This document shows positions 1-8,469 of a stretch of DNA of 64,000 nt, piece by piece. Origin of the DNA: Granulosicoccus sp963833195 (lineage in GTDB: Bacteria > Pseudomonadota > Gammaproteobacteria > Granulosicoccales > Granulosicoccaceae); assembly GCA_963833195.1 (NCBI GenBank), contig CAWHXF010000027.1, forward strand, positions 3,286,001-3,350,000. The letters run 5' to 3'. How positions within the stretch are numbered: position 1 is the stretch's first letter; every line of letters starts with the position of its first letter. Below the pieces are notes generated by a model. That model was not told the origin of the DNA and did not search any database. It saw nothing but the letters and a program-made list of their open reading frames with translations. The position numbers and the translations under genes were made by a program.

Positions 1-231
1 GGCGAGAACCGCGAGTACTTCGAGGAACACGGCGGCGAGCGCTTCGTCTACATCCCGTGCCTGAACGACCGCCCCGACCACATCGGCTTCCTGGCGGACC
101 TGGTGGAGCGCCACGCGCAAGGCTGGCCCGAGGTCGATCGGCGGCGCGACCGCGAGCGTACCGAGGCCGAGCGCCACGCCACGGCGCGGCGAGCGGACGA
201 GCTCAAGGAGCGCATGCCGGAGAACGCCTGA
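1..231 (+). CDS. hemH: Ferrochelatase, C-terminal fragment (window edge)
   Basis: This is the last 76 codons of a gene that begins before the window. The motif GGERFVYIPCLNDRPDHI matches the conserved C-terminal segment of ferrochelatase (E. coli HemH has GGKKYEYIPALNATPEHI), which lies close to the active-site cleft. The enzyme inserts Fe2+ into protoporphyrin IX to make protoheme at the membrane face. The reading frame is open from base 1 and stops with TGA at 229-231. The last ~30 residues form a charged R/E-rich tail that is longer than in E. coli. The next gene lies on the opposite strand, so this is the end of a transcription unit. The identification rests on this short but characteristic tail. 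Confidence 0.85.
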   Translation, partial: GENREYFEEHGGERFVYIPCLNDRPDHIGFLADLVERHAQGWPEVDRRRDRERTEAERHATARRADELKERMPENA

Positions 232-264
232 CGGCTCGCCGCCGGCGCGCTTCGCCAGCGGGCC

Positions 265-1512
265 TCAGCCCCCGAAGGCCGCGTACGCCGCCGCCTGCAC
301 GCGCTGGCCGAGCGGCACGGCCGAGCCGATGTACTGCGCCATCACGATGCCCGAGAAGCGCCGCGCCCGGTCGACCCAGAACCAGGTCGAGGCCGCGCCC
401 GACCAGCCGCCCTCGCCGGGCGCGCTCAGGTGCAGGGCCTCGCCGGGGTCCACGAGCACGCGTCCCGCGAGGCCCCAGCCGTAGCCGTCGAGCCGCTTGC
501 CGGCGATCGCGATCGGTCGCTGCGCCGGGGGGAGCCGGTCGGTCCACATCAGATCGAGCATAGGCGCGGACAACAGGCGCACGCCGTCGGCCGTCGTGCC
601 GTCCATGCAGGCGTCGACGAAGCGCAGGTAGTCGCCGAGCGTGGAGACGAGACCGAGCCCGCCGCGCGCGAACCGCCCGGGCGTGTCCACCGGGTAGCTG
701 CGCGAGACGTCGAGCGCGACCAGCCGCTGCTCCGACTCGTCGAGCTCCTGCGACGGCGCCTCGTGCAGCGGGCGCGAACCGTACATGGGCAGCACCCGCG
801 AGCGGGCCTCGGGCGAGGCGCCGAAGCCCGTGTCGTGCATGCCGAGCGGGTCGAACAGCCGCGTGCGCAGCACCTCGCCCAGGGGGCGGCCCTCGACGAG
901 CTCCAGGACGCGCGCCAGCACGTCGGTGCCGTAGCCGTAGTACCAGCACGTCCCCGGCTCGCGCGCGAGCGGGAGCGTGCCCAGCACGTCCACCAGCTCG
1001 GCGAGCGTGCGCGCGCCGTCGGCCAGCAGCTCGGCCTCGCGATAGAGGGTCGCGACGGGGCAATCCGGGATGAAGTCGTACGAGAAACCCGCGCGATGCG
1101 TGAGCAGGTCCTCGATGCGCAGTCCACGCGACGCTTCCGACAGGCGTCCGTCCGGATCGAGCACCTGCGAGCGCGCGAAACCCGGCAGCCAGCGCGACAC
1201 CGGATCGGCGAGCGACAGCGCGCCTTCCTCGACGAGCTGCAGCGCCGCGACCGACACGACCGGCTTGGTCATCGAGTAGATGCGGTAGAGGTCGTCCTCG
1301 GCGAGCGAACGGGTGCGATCGGCATCGGCGTGCCCCGCGCGACCTTCGTCGACGACCGTGCCGCCGCGCCGGACCCGCCAGGCGATACCGGCGAAGCGCC
1401 CCGCCTCGATCTCGCGCGCGGCGGCGAAGGCGGGGCCCACGGAACGATCCGGCAAGGGGGCCGGCAAGGGGGCCGGCAAGGGGGCCGGCAAGGGGCTCGG
1501 ACCGACGCTCAT
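265..1512 (-). CDS. Serine hydrolase of the class C beta-lactamase/esterase family
   Basis: The protein has 415 residues. SMTKP near residue 80 is the SxxK nucleophile motif of the beta-lactamase/transpeptidase-like (Pfam Beta-lactamase) family. YGYGTDVLARVLE, about 110 residues later, fits the second motif (YxN in penicillin-binding proteins, often altered in EstB-type esterases). A C-terminal GWSGAASTWFWVD stretch fits the region of the third motif. Such proteins are mostly esterases or peptidases of unknown substrate, so antibiotic hydrolysis should not be assumed. No clear signal peptide is seen. The N-terminus is an unusual PLPA repeat encoded by a 12-bp tandem repeat. Its ATG overlaps the TGA of the HEAT-repeat gene (ATGA), so the two are probably translationally coupled. 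Confidence 0.85.
   Translation of the reverse strand: MSVGPSPLPAPLPAPLPAPLPDRSVGPAFAAAREIEAGRFAGIAWRVRRGGTVVDEGRAGHADADRTRSLAEDDLYRIYSMTKPVVSVAALQLVEEGALSLADPVSRWLPGFARSQVLDPDGRLSEASRGLRIEDLLTHRAGFSYDFIPDCPVATLYREAELLADGARTLAELVDVLGTLPLAREPGTCWYYGYGTDVLARVLELVEGRPLGEVLRTRLFDPLGMHDTGFGASPEARSRVLPMYGSRPLHEAPSQELDESEQRLVALDVSRSYPVDTPGRFARGGLGLVSTLGDYLRFVDACMDGTTADGVRLLSAPMLDLMWTDRLPPAQRPIAIAGKRLDGYGWGLAGRVLVDPGEALHLSAPGEGGWSGAASTWFWVDRARRFSGIVMAQYIGSAVPLGQRVQAAAYAAFGG
1451..1495. repeat. 12-bp tandem repeat, 3.75 copies
   Basis: The unit GGCAAGGGGGCC is repeated exactly three times and followed by a partial fourth copy. It lies inside the 5' end of the serine hydrolase gene and encodes alternating Pro/Leu/Ala (PLPA) residues on the minus strand. 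Copy changes of 12 bp keep the reading frame, so strain variation by slippage would alter only the length of the N-terminal arm. Confidence 0.9.
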
Positions 1513-2555
1513 CGCGTCGCCGGCCGCGTATCGAGGCCTCGCTCGATGGTGGCGACGCGGGCGCGCTCGTCGTCGGGCAACGACATGCGCTTCAGGGCCA
1601 GCAAGGCTCCGCGCCGCGTCCCCTCGTCGGCCGAAGCATCGCCGGCGACGCCGAAGAGCTCGTCGCGTACCGGCGCGCTCTGATCCGGGAAACCCACGAA
1701 CGCGAAGGCGGCGGTCCGGCGCACGCCGGGATCGTCGTCGGAGAGCGCCGAGACCAGCTCGGGGGTATAGGTGGCGTCGTCGCTCCAGCGGGCGAGGATA
1801 TCGATGCTCGTGCGCCGTACCCGCGGGTCCGGATGTGCCGTCAGCAGGGCCACCTGACCCGCGAGCGCGGCCTTGTCCGGGGCAGGCGTGCTTCCGGGCC
1901 GGGCGAGCGCGGTGAGCGCCGGCACGAGCACCTCGCCTTCGGTCTCCGTGGACAACAGCGACGAGACGACCGATCGCGCACCGTCGTCACCCGGCCGCAC
2001 GCGCTTGAGCAGCTCCAGACCGGCCGCACGCAGCTCGTCGTCACCGGAGTAGACGAGCTCCGTCGCGAGGGCGGCCACCGCCGGATCGTCCACGTCGCCG
2101 AGCAGGTGCAGCAACCGCCCGAGCCGCACCGGATCGGTCTCCGAACGCGCTTCGTCGATCAGCGCGGCGAACAGCGCCGGATCGCGCGCCAGGCGCTCGG
2201 CAAGCGCCTCGAACTCCGCATCGCTCAGCGCGCCGCGACCGAGGCTCGCGAGATCGACGAACGGATCGTCCGTCCCGGAAGTTGGCAAGGGCAGAGGCGC
2301 GGTATCACTTGCCGGAACCGCCCTCTCGCCGGCCGGGCTCTCGACCGCGGCCGTCGCGAAGGGCGAGTCCGTGCTCGGTACGGCCGCGGACGCGGCGTCC
2401 GTCACGACCGCGGGTTCCTGCACGACGACGGCGTCGTCGCCACGCGGGAATTCGTACGCGCCGTAGGCCGCGGCGGCGATCGTCGCCACCGCGGCCAGGA
2501 CCATCCACGCCCTGCGGCCTCCCACGGTCACCTGTCCCCGCGGCGCATCGGGCAA
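1509..2555 (-). CDS. Membrane-anchored HEAT-repeat protein
   Basis: The protein has about 348 residues. Residues 16-34 (WMVLAAVATIAAAAYGAYE) form one membrane segment near the N-terminus, followed by a Ser/Thr/Pro/Ala-rich linker. A helical repeat domain begins at about residue 150, with recurring HEAT-like units such as HPDPRVRRTSIDILARWSDD and DDDPGVRRTAAFAFVGF. HEAT repeats normally serve protein-protein contact, and no catalytic motif is visible. The start is uncertain. The longest frame uses TTG at 2555, just 4 bases after the lipoprotein gene, and an in-frame GTG lies 8 codons downstream. The tight spacing before it and the ATGA overlap after it suggest one operon running from the lipoprotein gene to the serine hydrolase. 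Confidence 0.7.
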   Translation of the reverse strand: MPDAPRGQVTVGGRRAWMVLAAVATIAAAAYGAYEFPRGDDAVVVQEPAVVTDAASAAVPSTDSPFATAAVESPAGERAVPASDTAPLPLPTSGTDDPFVDLASLGRGALSDAEFEALAERLARDPALFAALIDEARSETDPVRLGRLLHLLGDVDDPAVAALATELVYSGDDELRAAGLELLKRVRPGDDGARSVVSSLLSTETEGEVLVPALTALARPGSTPAPDKAALAGQVALLTAHPDPRVRRTSIDILARWSDDATYTPELVSALSDDDPGVRRTAAFAFVGFPDQSAPVRDELFGVAGDASADEGTRRGALLALKRMSLPDDERARVATIERGLDTRPATR

Positions 2556-2559
2556 CGCC

Positions 2560-3540
2560 TCAGTCGATGCGACCGAACGGCTCGGCGATCGAGAACGGTA
2601 CGGCGGAATCGTTCGAGGCGCCTTCAGTGAGTTGCCAGCCGCCCATCAACGCGCCGTCGTTCGACAACGTCACCTCGTTGAGGAAGAGCGCGATGTCCTC
2701 GCAGCGATCGCCCTGCACGCCGTAGGCCTCGGTGCCGCCACCTTGCGCGAACTCGAGCGGAAACTCCGTGAGCCGCTCGCGCAGCGCCTGCCAGGTCTGG
2801 GGACCCACGATGCCGTCGGCGGTCAGGCCGTTGGCCGACTGGAACGCCTCGAGCGCGCTCTCGGTACCGGGGCCGAACTCGCCATCGGTGAACGCGTCCA
2901 CGCTGGACGCGTTGCCGAAGCCCGAGCACCACAGGATGCGCTGCACGCCGGCGCTGTACAGGCTGTCGGCCCACTGCCCGAAGCGCGACACCTCGCAGTT
3001 GTCGCTCCAGTCGTTGTTCGACGAGTCGGGATCGTCGCCCGGCTCGCTGCCGCAGGGCTCGGAGGCGGTCGGCTCGACGAAGCCGTCGCCGAGCGGCTCG
3101 TTGTCCTCGTCGACCACGGCGATGCCGTCGAAGGGCGTGGTCGCGTCGGTGTCGGAATCGAACAGGTCGTAGCCGACCAGTCCGTTCGCATTCACCACCG
3201 AGCGATCGACGTTGCCGTCCCGGTCGACGTCGAAATCCTCGAAGCCGTCGCCGTTGACGTCGTAGCCGCCGTCGAGGAGCAGCTCGTCCGCAACCCCGTT
3301 GCCATCGATGTCGTAGGCCTGCACGCCGTTCGCGTCGGGCTCGCCGATGGGCGTGTCGATGACGCCGTCGGCGTTCACGTCGTCGATGTCGAAGAGCTCC
3401 TCGTCGCCCGAGCTGCCGCCGCAGCCCGCCAGGACGGCGCTCACCGCGGTCGCGAGGGCCAGGGCCGGCCAGCGGCCGGTCGTCGGGCCGAAGGCGGATC
3501 CCGAAGCGGGCCCGGATGCGGGGTGTCGAAGTTCGTTCAT
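2560..3540 (-). CDS. Lipoprotein with calcium-type repeats and a peptidoglycan-binding domain
   Basis: I start the gene at the ATG at 3540 because AGGAGGAG sits 8 bases upstream. A longer in-frame extension exists but lacks such a site. The 326-residue product has a signal peptide ending in the lipobox LAGC (residues 33-36). Next come DxDxNGDGxxD-type acidic loops (DIDDVNADGVID, DIDGNGVADE, DVNGDGFEDFDVDRDGNVD) that resemble EF-hand or thrombospondin-3 calcium sites. The C-terminal half carries a PG_binding_1-like unit (DGEFGPGTESALEAFQSANG ... ADGIVGPQTWQALRE). It is probably an outer-membrane or periplasmic lipoprotein that contacts the cell wall. It is the first gene of a probable three-gene operon with the HEAT protein and the serine hydrolase. 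Confidence 0.8.
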   Translation of the reverse strand: MNELRHPASGPASGSAFGPTTGRWPALALATAVSAVLAGCGGSSGDEELFDIDDVNADGVIDTPIGEPDANGVQAYDIDGNGVADELLLDGGYDVNGDGFEDFDVDRDGNVDRSVVNANGLVGYDLFDSDTDATTPFDGIAVVDEDNEPLGDGFVEPTASEPCGSEPGDDPDSSNNDWSDNCEVSRFGQWADSLYSAGVQRILWCSGFGNASSVDAFTDGEFGPGTESALEAFQSANGLTADGIVGPQTWQALRERLTEFPLEFAQGGGTEAYGVQGDRCEDIALFLNEVTLSNDGALMGGWQLTEGASNDSAVPFSIAEPFGRID

Positions 3541-3776
3541 GTCGCGGTTCTCCTCCTGCTGCCTTCTCTCGTCGTCCGGTGCGCGGGGCCCGGCTCGCTG
3601 GGCGCGATTCCGCAATGAACGAACGGTGACGCGGATCACGTGGACGAGTCTATAGCAGGGCCTCGCCGGACTCGCCCGATGAACGGAACCCTGGCGCCGA
3701 ACGGCTGTCCGGCCGCTGAACCCGTCGGCCGGGACGGCCGCGAACGCCGCACGGGGCCGCACTCGGCACAGGGCCG

Positions 3777-3805
3777 TTGTCATCGCGCCCCGCAAGGCCT
3801 ATCAT
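3777..3805 (+). promoter_or_regulatory. Sigma-70-type promoter of the proline tRNA
   Basis: TTGTCA (3777-3782) and TATCAT (3800-3805) each match the consensus at 5 of 6 positions and are 17 bp apart. Transcription would begin near 3812, a few bases before the mature tRNA end at 3817. This is the best sigma-70 match I found in the window. Confidence 0.75.
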
Positions 3806-3816
3806 CCGCTCCGTGT

Positions 3817-3893
3817 CGGGGTGTAGCTCAGCCTGGTAGAGCACTGTCTTCGGGAGGCAGGGGCCAGAGGTTCAAATCCTCTCATCCCGACCA
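3817..3893 (+). tRNA. tRNA-Pro(CGG)
   Basis: A 77-nt cloverleaf can be folded by hand. The acceptor arm is CGGGGTG paired with CATCCCG (one G-U). The D arm is GCTC/GAGC. The anticodon arm is CTGTC/GGCAG with loop TTCGGGA, giving anticodon CGG at 3851-3853. The T arm is AGAGG/CCTCT with loop TTCAAAT. The 3' CCA is encoded. Anticodon CGG reads the proline codon CCG, which is frequent in this GC-rich sequence. No oligo-U terminator is visible downstream. The next 160 bp show no integrase or attachment-site duplication, so I see no island inserted here. Confidence 0.97.
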
Positions 3894-4056
3894 ATCAACA
3901 CACGTGGCCGCAGGGCCGCCGGTGTCGCGGCCGTCCATCCGGCCGATTGCAGGGGGCACCATTACCGCCCCCGCCACCCACCTCCTCCACCATCATTTCC
4001 CTCCGACGCAACCCGGCCGCGAACGGCCGGCGACTACCGGGGAGGAACGACGCGTG

Positions 4057-4224
4057 ATGAGGAATTCGCTGCTGGTGCTCGTCCTGGTTCTCGTGGCGGG
4101 CGCCGGCCTGCTGCCCTTCAGCGGCGAGACGCACGCCGAGCGCACCGAGATCGCGGAGCCGTCCTCGCCGCCGTCCTCGCCGGCCGTCCAGCGCGCGCTC
4201 GAGCCGCTCGACGCCCGGCGGTGA
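4057..4224 (+). CDS. Small exported or membrane protein, 55 aa
   Basis: The protein starts at ATG 4057 behind the ribosome-binding site GGGGAGGAA. Residues 4-19 are a hydrophobic Leu/Val stretch (LLVLVLVLVAGAGLLP) typical of a signal peptide. A likely cleavage region is near SGETHAE, and a short Ser/Pro-rich tail follows. No lipobox cysteine or known domain is present. It lies about 160 bp downstream of the tRNA and ends 1 bp before the convergent SDR gene. It is probably real because of the strong ribosome-binding site and signal-like N-terminus, but its function is unknown. Confidence 0.5.
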   Translation: MRNSLLVLVLVLVAGAGLLPFSGETHAERTEIAEPSSPPSSPAVQRALEPLDARR

Positions 4225-4225
4225 C

Positions 4226-4924
4226 TCAGGGCCCGTCCTGCGGCGGCGTGGGCAGGATCATGATCTCGTGCACGTCCACCGAGGCCGGCTGGCCGATCGC
4301 GTAGATCACCGACCTCGCCACGTCCTCGGGCCGCAGCGCGTCGGGCTTGGGATCGTCGAAGAACGGCGTGTCAACCATGCCGGGCTCGATCAGGGTGACG
4401 CGCACGCCGCTGCCGCGCAGCTCCTCGCGCAGGCCGTAGCCGATCGCCGACACCGCCCACTTGGTGGCCGAGTACATCGAGCCCGCCAGCGTGCGCCGGC
4501 CCGCCACCGATCCGGTCAGCACGACGTGCCCGCGCGACGCCTTCAGCGCCTCGAGCGAGGCGCGCAGCGTGCAGGCCACGCCGTACACGTTGATGTCGAG
4601 CATGCGCTTCCACGACTCGACCGGCGCGCCGGAGAAGCCACCGGGCTCGCCGCCGGTGCCCGCGTTGGCGAACACCGCGTCGAGGCTGTCGAAGCGCTCG
4701 AGCGTGGCGGCCACCATGCGCTCCTGCGCCTCGAAGTCGGTCACGTCCGCCGCGATGGCCAGCGCTCGCTCGTCCCCCAGCTCGGCGACCAGCGCGTCGA
4801 GCGCGTCCTTCGAGCGGGCGGCGAGCGCGACGCGCCACCCTTCGGCGACCGCGGCGCGTGCGGTGGCGGCACCGATGCCGCTGGAGGCACCCGTGATGAG
4901 CAGCGTTCTGGCCGACATGAGCAT
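4226..4924 (-). CDS. Short-chain dehydrogenase/reductase (SDR), YdfG-like
   Basis: The protein has about 232 residues. It is a classical SDR with the Rossmann motif TGASSGIG near the N-terminus, NAGTGG in the middle, and a catalytic set with Ser in VLTGSVAG and YSATK (Tyr and Lys). Members reduce or oxidise small alcohols and carbonyls with NAD(P)H. The substrate cannot be read from the sequence. Two in-frame ATG codons (4924 and 4918) are possible starts. I chose the first, and longer extensions upstream lack the conserved fold. It is convergent with the small exported protein and stands alone on its strand. Confidence 0.88.
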   Translation of the reverse strand: MLMSARTLLITGASSGIGAATARAAVAEGWRVALAARSKDALDALVAELGDERALAIAADVTDFEAQERMVAATLERFDSLDAVFANAGTGGEPGGFSGAPVESWKRMLDINVYGVACTLRASLEALKASRGHVVLTGSVAGRRTLAGSMYSATKWAVSAIGYGLREELRGSGVRVTLIEPGMVDTPFFDDPKPDALRPEDVARSVIYAIGQPASVDVHEIMILPTPPQDGP

Positions 4925-5132
4925 CGTCTCGCAAGGGCGGGCGCCGAGCATCGGGGGACACGTCCCCCGATCCCTCGCGCAAGGCAATAGCTACACGCGA
5001 CATCGCTCCGGAACGGGGCTCGGCAAGCCCTGCAACGGCGACTCGGTCCTCGGCGGCACGAGCCTATGATGCGCGGCGCAATGACCGCTGCGGTCGTCGC
5101 GTCCCTATCGAAGCCCAAGCGAGGAGGCTCCC

Positions 5133-6395
5133 GTGGCATTCAACATCGTCGAGCAAGTCAAGAGCGACATCAGCGACCGGACGCTCGAGCGCATCGGCAA
5201 CGCCGTCGGCGTGGACGGCTCGCAGACCTCGATCGCCATGAGCGGCGCCCTGCCGGGCCTGTTGAGCGGGCTCGCGACGAAGGCGCGGCAGCCCGGCGGC
5301 GCATCGTCGCTGCTGGACGGCCTGCGAGGTGCCGACGACGGTATGTTCGACGACGCGGGCTCGATGCCGGGCGACGGGAACGCCGCCCGATCGGCCGATC
5401 GGGGCGATTCGCTGCTGTCCTCGTTGCTCGGCGGCGACGCCACGGGCAAGCTCGCCGCGGCGCTCGGCTCGTTCACCGGCCTGGGTCACGACAAGGCGCG
5501 CTCGCTGCTCGGCATGCTCGCGCCCATCGTGCTCGGCACGCTGAAGCGCAAGTTCACGGGCGACGGCCTCGACGCGAACGGCGTGCAGGGACTGATGTCG
5601 TCGCAGCAGTCGAACCTCGATGCGGCCATGCCGGACGGCTTCGCCGATTCGCTGCGCTCCGAAGGCTTCTTCGACAGCATCGGCGCGTCCACGTCCACGT
5701 CCACGTCGCCCGCGACCGCTCCCGAGCCCGCGCAGCCTCCGGCATCGGCACAGGCGCGAGTGCCGGCGCAGCCGTCCGAGCCCGGCCCCGTCGCGGCGGC
5801 GCCCGCGGCCTCGCCCGCCCCGGCGCCGAGCGCGGTCGATGCCCGCCCGGCGCCGGCTTCGTCCGGCGGCGGTCTGCCGGGATGGGTGCTGCCGGTGGCC
5901 GCGGTCGTGGTGCTCGCGCTGCTCGCGTTCCTGTTCCTGGGCGGCGACGACGAGGCGGAAGTGCCGGTCGCCGCGACGGACGCGATCGGCGACGCTCCGA
6001 CCGTCACGGCGGCCGCCGCCGCGGGCGTGTCCGAGGAAGCGCTGGCGGCCGCCGAGGCGGTGTTGCCCGACGGCGTGACCATGGCCGGGCTGACCGGGCA
6101 GCTCGACGAGGTGTTCACCACCTCCAGGAACGCCTTGAGCGGCGTGACCGACGTCGCGAGCGCCGAGGCCGCCTTGCCGTCGTTGCAGGAGGCCGACGGC
6201 CAGCTCGACGTCTTCCTCGGTCTGTACCGGCGACTGCCCGCGGCGGCGCAGGAGCCGCTGGCCGCGATCGTGACCACCGCCACGACGTCGCTCGCGCCGA
6301 TCGCGGACACCGCGCTCGACATTCCCGGTGTGGGTCCGATCCTCGAGCCCGTCGTGCGACCGATGCTGGACAAGCTCGCAGGCATCGGAGGCTGA
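5133..6395 (+). CDS. DUF937-family protein with one membrane segment
   Basis: The protein has 420 residues and starts at GTG 5133 directly behind GAGGAGG. The N-terminal ~190 residues (FNIVEQVKSDISDRTLERIG ... GLGHDKARSLLGMLAPIVLG) match the helical DUF937 domain (YidB/DUF937 group). A Pro/Ala/Ser linker follows, including a short TST repeat from (TCCACG)n. Next come a transmembrane helix (about residues 250-270, GWVLPVAAVVVLALLAFLFLG) and a ~150-residue C-terminal domain. The function of DUF937 proteins is not established. The gene is alone on its strand and convergent with nagA-murQ. Confidence 0.8.
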   Translation: MAFNIVEQVKSDISDRTLERIGNAVGVDGSQTSIAMSGALPGLLSGLATKARQPGGASSLLDGLRGADDGMFDDAGSMPGDGNAARSADRGDSLLSSLLGGDATGKLAAALGSFTGLGHDKARSLLGMLAPIVLGTLKRKFTGDGLDANGVQGLMSSQQSNLDAAMPDGFADSLRSEGFFDSIGASTSTSTSPATAPEPAQPPASAQARVPAQPSEPGPVAAAPAASPAPAPSAVDARPAPASSGGGLPGWVLPVAAVVVLALLAFLFLGGDDEAEVPVAATDAIGDAPTVTAAAAAGVSEEALAAAEAVLPDGVTMAGLTGQLDEVFTTSRNALSGVTDVASAEAALPSLQEADGQLDVFLGLYRRLPAAAQEPLAAIVTTATTSLAPIADTALDIPGVGPILEPVVRPMLDKLAGIGG

Positions 6396-6423
6396 AGCCG
6401 CGCGGTGCCCGGCTCCCGAGGCT

Positions 6424-8469
6424 CTACCCGCCGAGCGACCCGATCGCCGCGCGCAGCGATCCGTCGTGGCGATCGAGCCGCGCCCACGCTTCTGCAACCG
6501 TGTCCCCGAGCGCGAGCAGCGCGGCGAGCTTCACCGACCCGTCGGCCGTGGCGAGCGCTTGCGCCAGCGTCGCATCGTTCGCGCGCGGCACGATGGTGCG
6601 CAGCATGGAAAGCCGCCGGGTCTCGAGCTTCGCGTTGCGCGCGGCCATGTCCACCATCAGGTTGCCCCAGGTGCGGTTCAGCCGCACCATGAGCGTGGTG
6701 CCGAACGCGTTCAGCGCGGCCTTCTGGGCGGTGCCCGCGCCCATGCGCGTGGAGCCCGCCAGCACTTCGGGCCCGCTGTCCAGCAGCAGCGGATGATCCA
6801 CCGCGTCCAACAGCGGCGTGCCGGCGTTGCTCGCCATGCCGACGGTGAGCGCGCCCGCGTCGCGCGCGCACGTCGCCCAGCTCACCGTCCACGGCGAGCG
6901 CCCGCTGGCCGCCACGGCGACGACCACGTCGTCGTGCGCCAGACCGAGCGCCGCCGCTTCGGCCCGCGCCGCTTCGGCGTCGTCCTCCACGCTCTCCACG
7001 CTGTGCAGCAGCGCGCCCTCGCCGCCCGCGATGGAAAGCACCAGACGCGACGCGGGCCAGCCGAAGGTGGGCCACAGCTCCGCCCCGTCCTGCACCGCGA
7101 TGCGCCCCGACGCGCCGGCACCGAGCAGCACGAGCCGCCCGTCGCCGCGGCGCAGCCGATCGGCCGCGGCGTCGACCGCGTTTCCCAGCGCCGAGGAGAC
7201 CGCCCCGAGCGCGTCGACCGCGCGCCGCTGGCCGGCGACGATGCGCTCGACGATCTCGACGCTCGGCAGCAGGTCCAGGGCGGGCGCGTCCGGCGAGGCG
7301 CGCTCGGTGGCGTCGCTCGTGGGGGACGCCGCAGCGACATCGATCGGCGAGGAGGCGCTCGACGCGGACGAGGTCGTGTCGGCCACGCCGACCAGCGCGC
7401 GCCGCACGCCGTCGAGCCACAGCGCCACGGGACGCTCGCCGTGCACCTCGAGCCAGTGCGCGCGGGCCCCGGGGGCGATGCGCCCGAGATCGGCCTCGCC
7501 CACGCGGTCGGCCGGGCGCGTGGCGGTGAAGCGTGCGATCTCCCCCCAGCTCATGTCCCAGCCGCGCAGCACGCCGAGCATGCCCGTCGGGTCCAGGCAG
7601 CTACCGGCGAGCGTGCCGTCCGCGAGCGTCACGCGACCGTCGTGTCGGCGTACCTCCATGGAGCCGAGCCGGTAGCTACCGTCCGGCATGCCGACCGCGG
7701 CCGTGCCGTCGGTGATGCCGTAGAGCCCGGGAATCGCGCGGCGCGCCGCCTCGAAGGCCGCCCGGTCCACGTGCAGGCCGTCGGCGATGATCTCGGCGTG
7801 CTCGGCGCGTGCCAGCGCCGCGACGGCCGCCCCGCCGTCGCGGTGCGTGGCGCCGCTCATCGCGTTCCACAGGTGCGTCACGCCGCAGCCCGCCTCGAAC
7901 GCGGCGACGGCCCGCGCCCAGCCGCACAGGGTGTGGCCGATCTGCGCGCGCGCGCCGTGCGCGGCGCAGAGCCCGGGCACGACATCGTGCTCGTCCACCT
8001 CGGGCGCGAAGGTCACGACGCGCACCACCCCCGTGGCGAGCCAGCGCGTCAGCGCGTCCGCGTCGACGGGCACGGCGAACGGCGGCTGCGCGCCGAGCTT
8101 GCCGGAATTCACGAAGGGGCCCTCGAGGTGCGCGCCCAGCAGCGTCGCCGAGCCTTCGTCCGGCGACGCCATCACCGCGGCCACGTCGGCGAGGAACGCG
8201 TCCACCGCCGCGAAGGGCGCGCACACCGAGGTGGCCAGCAACGCGCCGCAACCGAGCGAGGCCTGCACGGCGAGCATCCTGCGCAGCGCGGCCTCGCCGC
8301 CCATCGCATCGACGCCGCCCGCGCCGTGCACGTGCAGGTCCACCGGCGCGGGCAGGAACAGCGGCGCCGCGGTGTCGGGCGCGCACGGCACCAGCGCATC
8401 CACGCGCGCGCCGTGCTCGCAGCGCGCGGCCACGATGCCGTTCGGGGTGACCCAGCGCCCGCTCGTCAT
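6424..8469 (-). CDS. NagA-MurQ fusion: GlcNAc-6-P deacetylase joined to MurNAc-6-P etherase
   Basis: This is one uninterrupted 681-residue frame with two complete enzyme halves. Residues 1-360 are N-acetylglucosamine-6-phosphate deacetylase. They carry the metal motif HVH (46-48), HLEGPF (Glu116), IGHT (His179), THLWNAM (His199, Asn202) and the catalytic Asp254 in ITDG. A Ser/Ala/Pro linker spans ~363-398. Residues ~400-681 are MurNAc-6-phosphate etherase (SIS fold), with GAGASGR, AGGEGALLHSVE, AASGRSP and GPEVLAGSTRMGAGTAQK. Glu464 and Glu495 align with E. coli MurQ Glu83 and Glu114. The product would cleave the lactyl ether of MurNAc-6-P and deacetylate the resulting GlcNAc-6-P. Its ATG overlaps the TGA of the upstream kinase gene (ATGA), which supports coupled translation. 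Confidence 0.93.
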   Translation of the reverse strand: MTSGRWVTPNGIVAARCEHGARVDALVPCAPDTAAPLFLPAPVDLHVHGAGGVDAMGGEAALRRMLAVQASLGCGALLATSVCAPFAAVDAFLADVAAVMASPDEGSATLLGAHLEGPFVNSGKLGAQPPFAVPVDADALTRWLATGVVRVVTFAPEVDEHDVVPGLCAAHGARAQIGHTLCGWARAVAAFEAGCGVTHLWNAMSGATHRDGGAAVAALARAEHAEIIADGLHVDRAAFEAARRAIPGLYGITDGTAAVGMPDGSYRLGSMEVRRHDGRVTLADGTLAGSCLDPTGMLGVLRGWDMSWGEIARFTATRPADRVGEADLGRIAPGARAHWLEVHGERPVALWLDGVRRALVGVADTTSSASSASSPIDVAAASPTSDATERASPDAPALDLLPSVEIVERIVAGQRRAVDALGAVSSALGNAVDAAADRLRRGDGRLVLLGAGASGRIAVQDGAELWPTFGWPASRLVLSIAGGEGALLHSVESVEDDAEAARAEAAALGLAHDDVVVAVAASGRSPWTVSWATCARDAGALTVGMASNAGTPLLDAVDHPLLLDSGPEVLAGSTRMGAGTAQKAALNAFGTTLMVRLNRTWGNLMVDMAARNAKLETRRLSMLRTIVPRANDATLAQALATADGSVKLAALLALGDTVAEAWARLDRHDGSLRAAIGSLGG

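Noticed and set aside
265..1512. Call as an antibiotic-resistance AmpC beta-lactamase
   Set aside because: The family match is only general, the YxN motif is altered and no signal peptide is present, so an esterase or peptidase role is at least as likely.
3894..4056. Integration site downstream of tRNA-Pro
   Set aside because: No integrase, no repeat of the tRNA 3' end and no change in base composition were seen in the following sequence.
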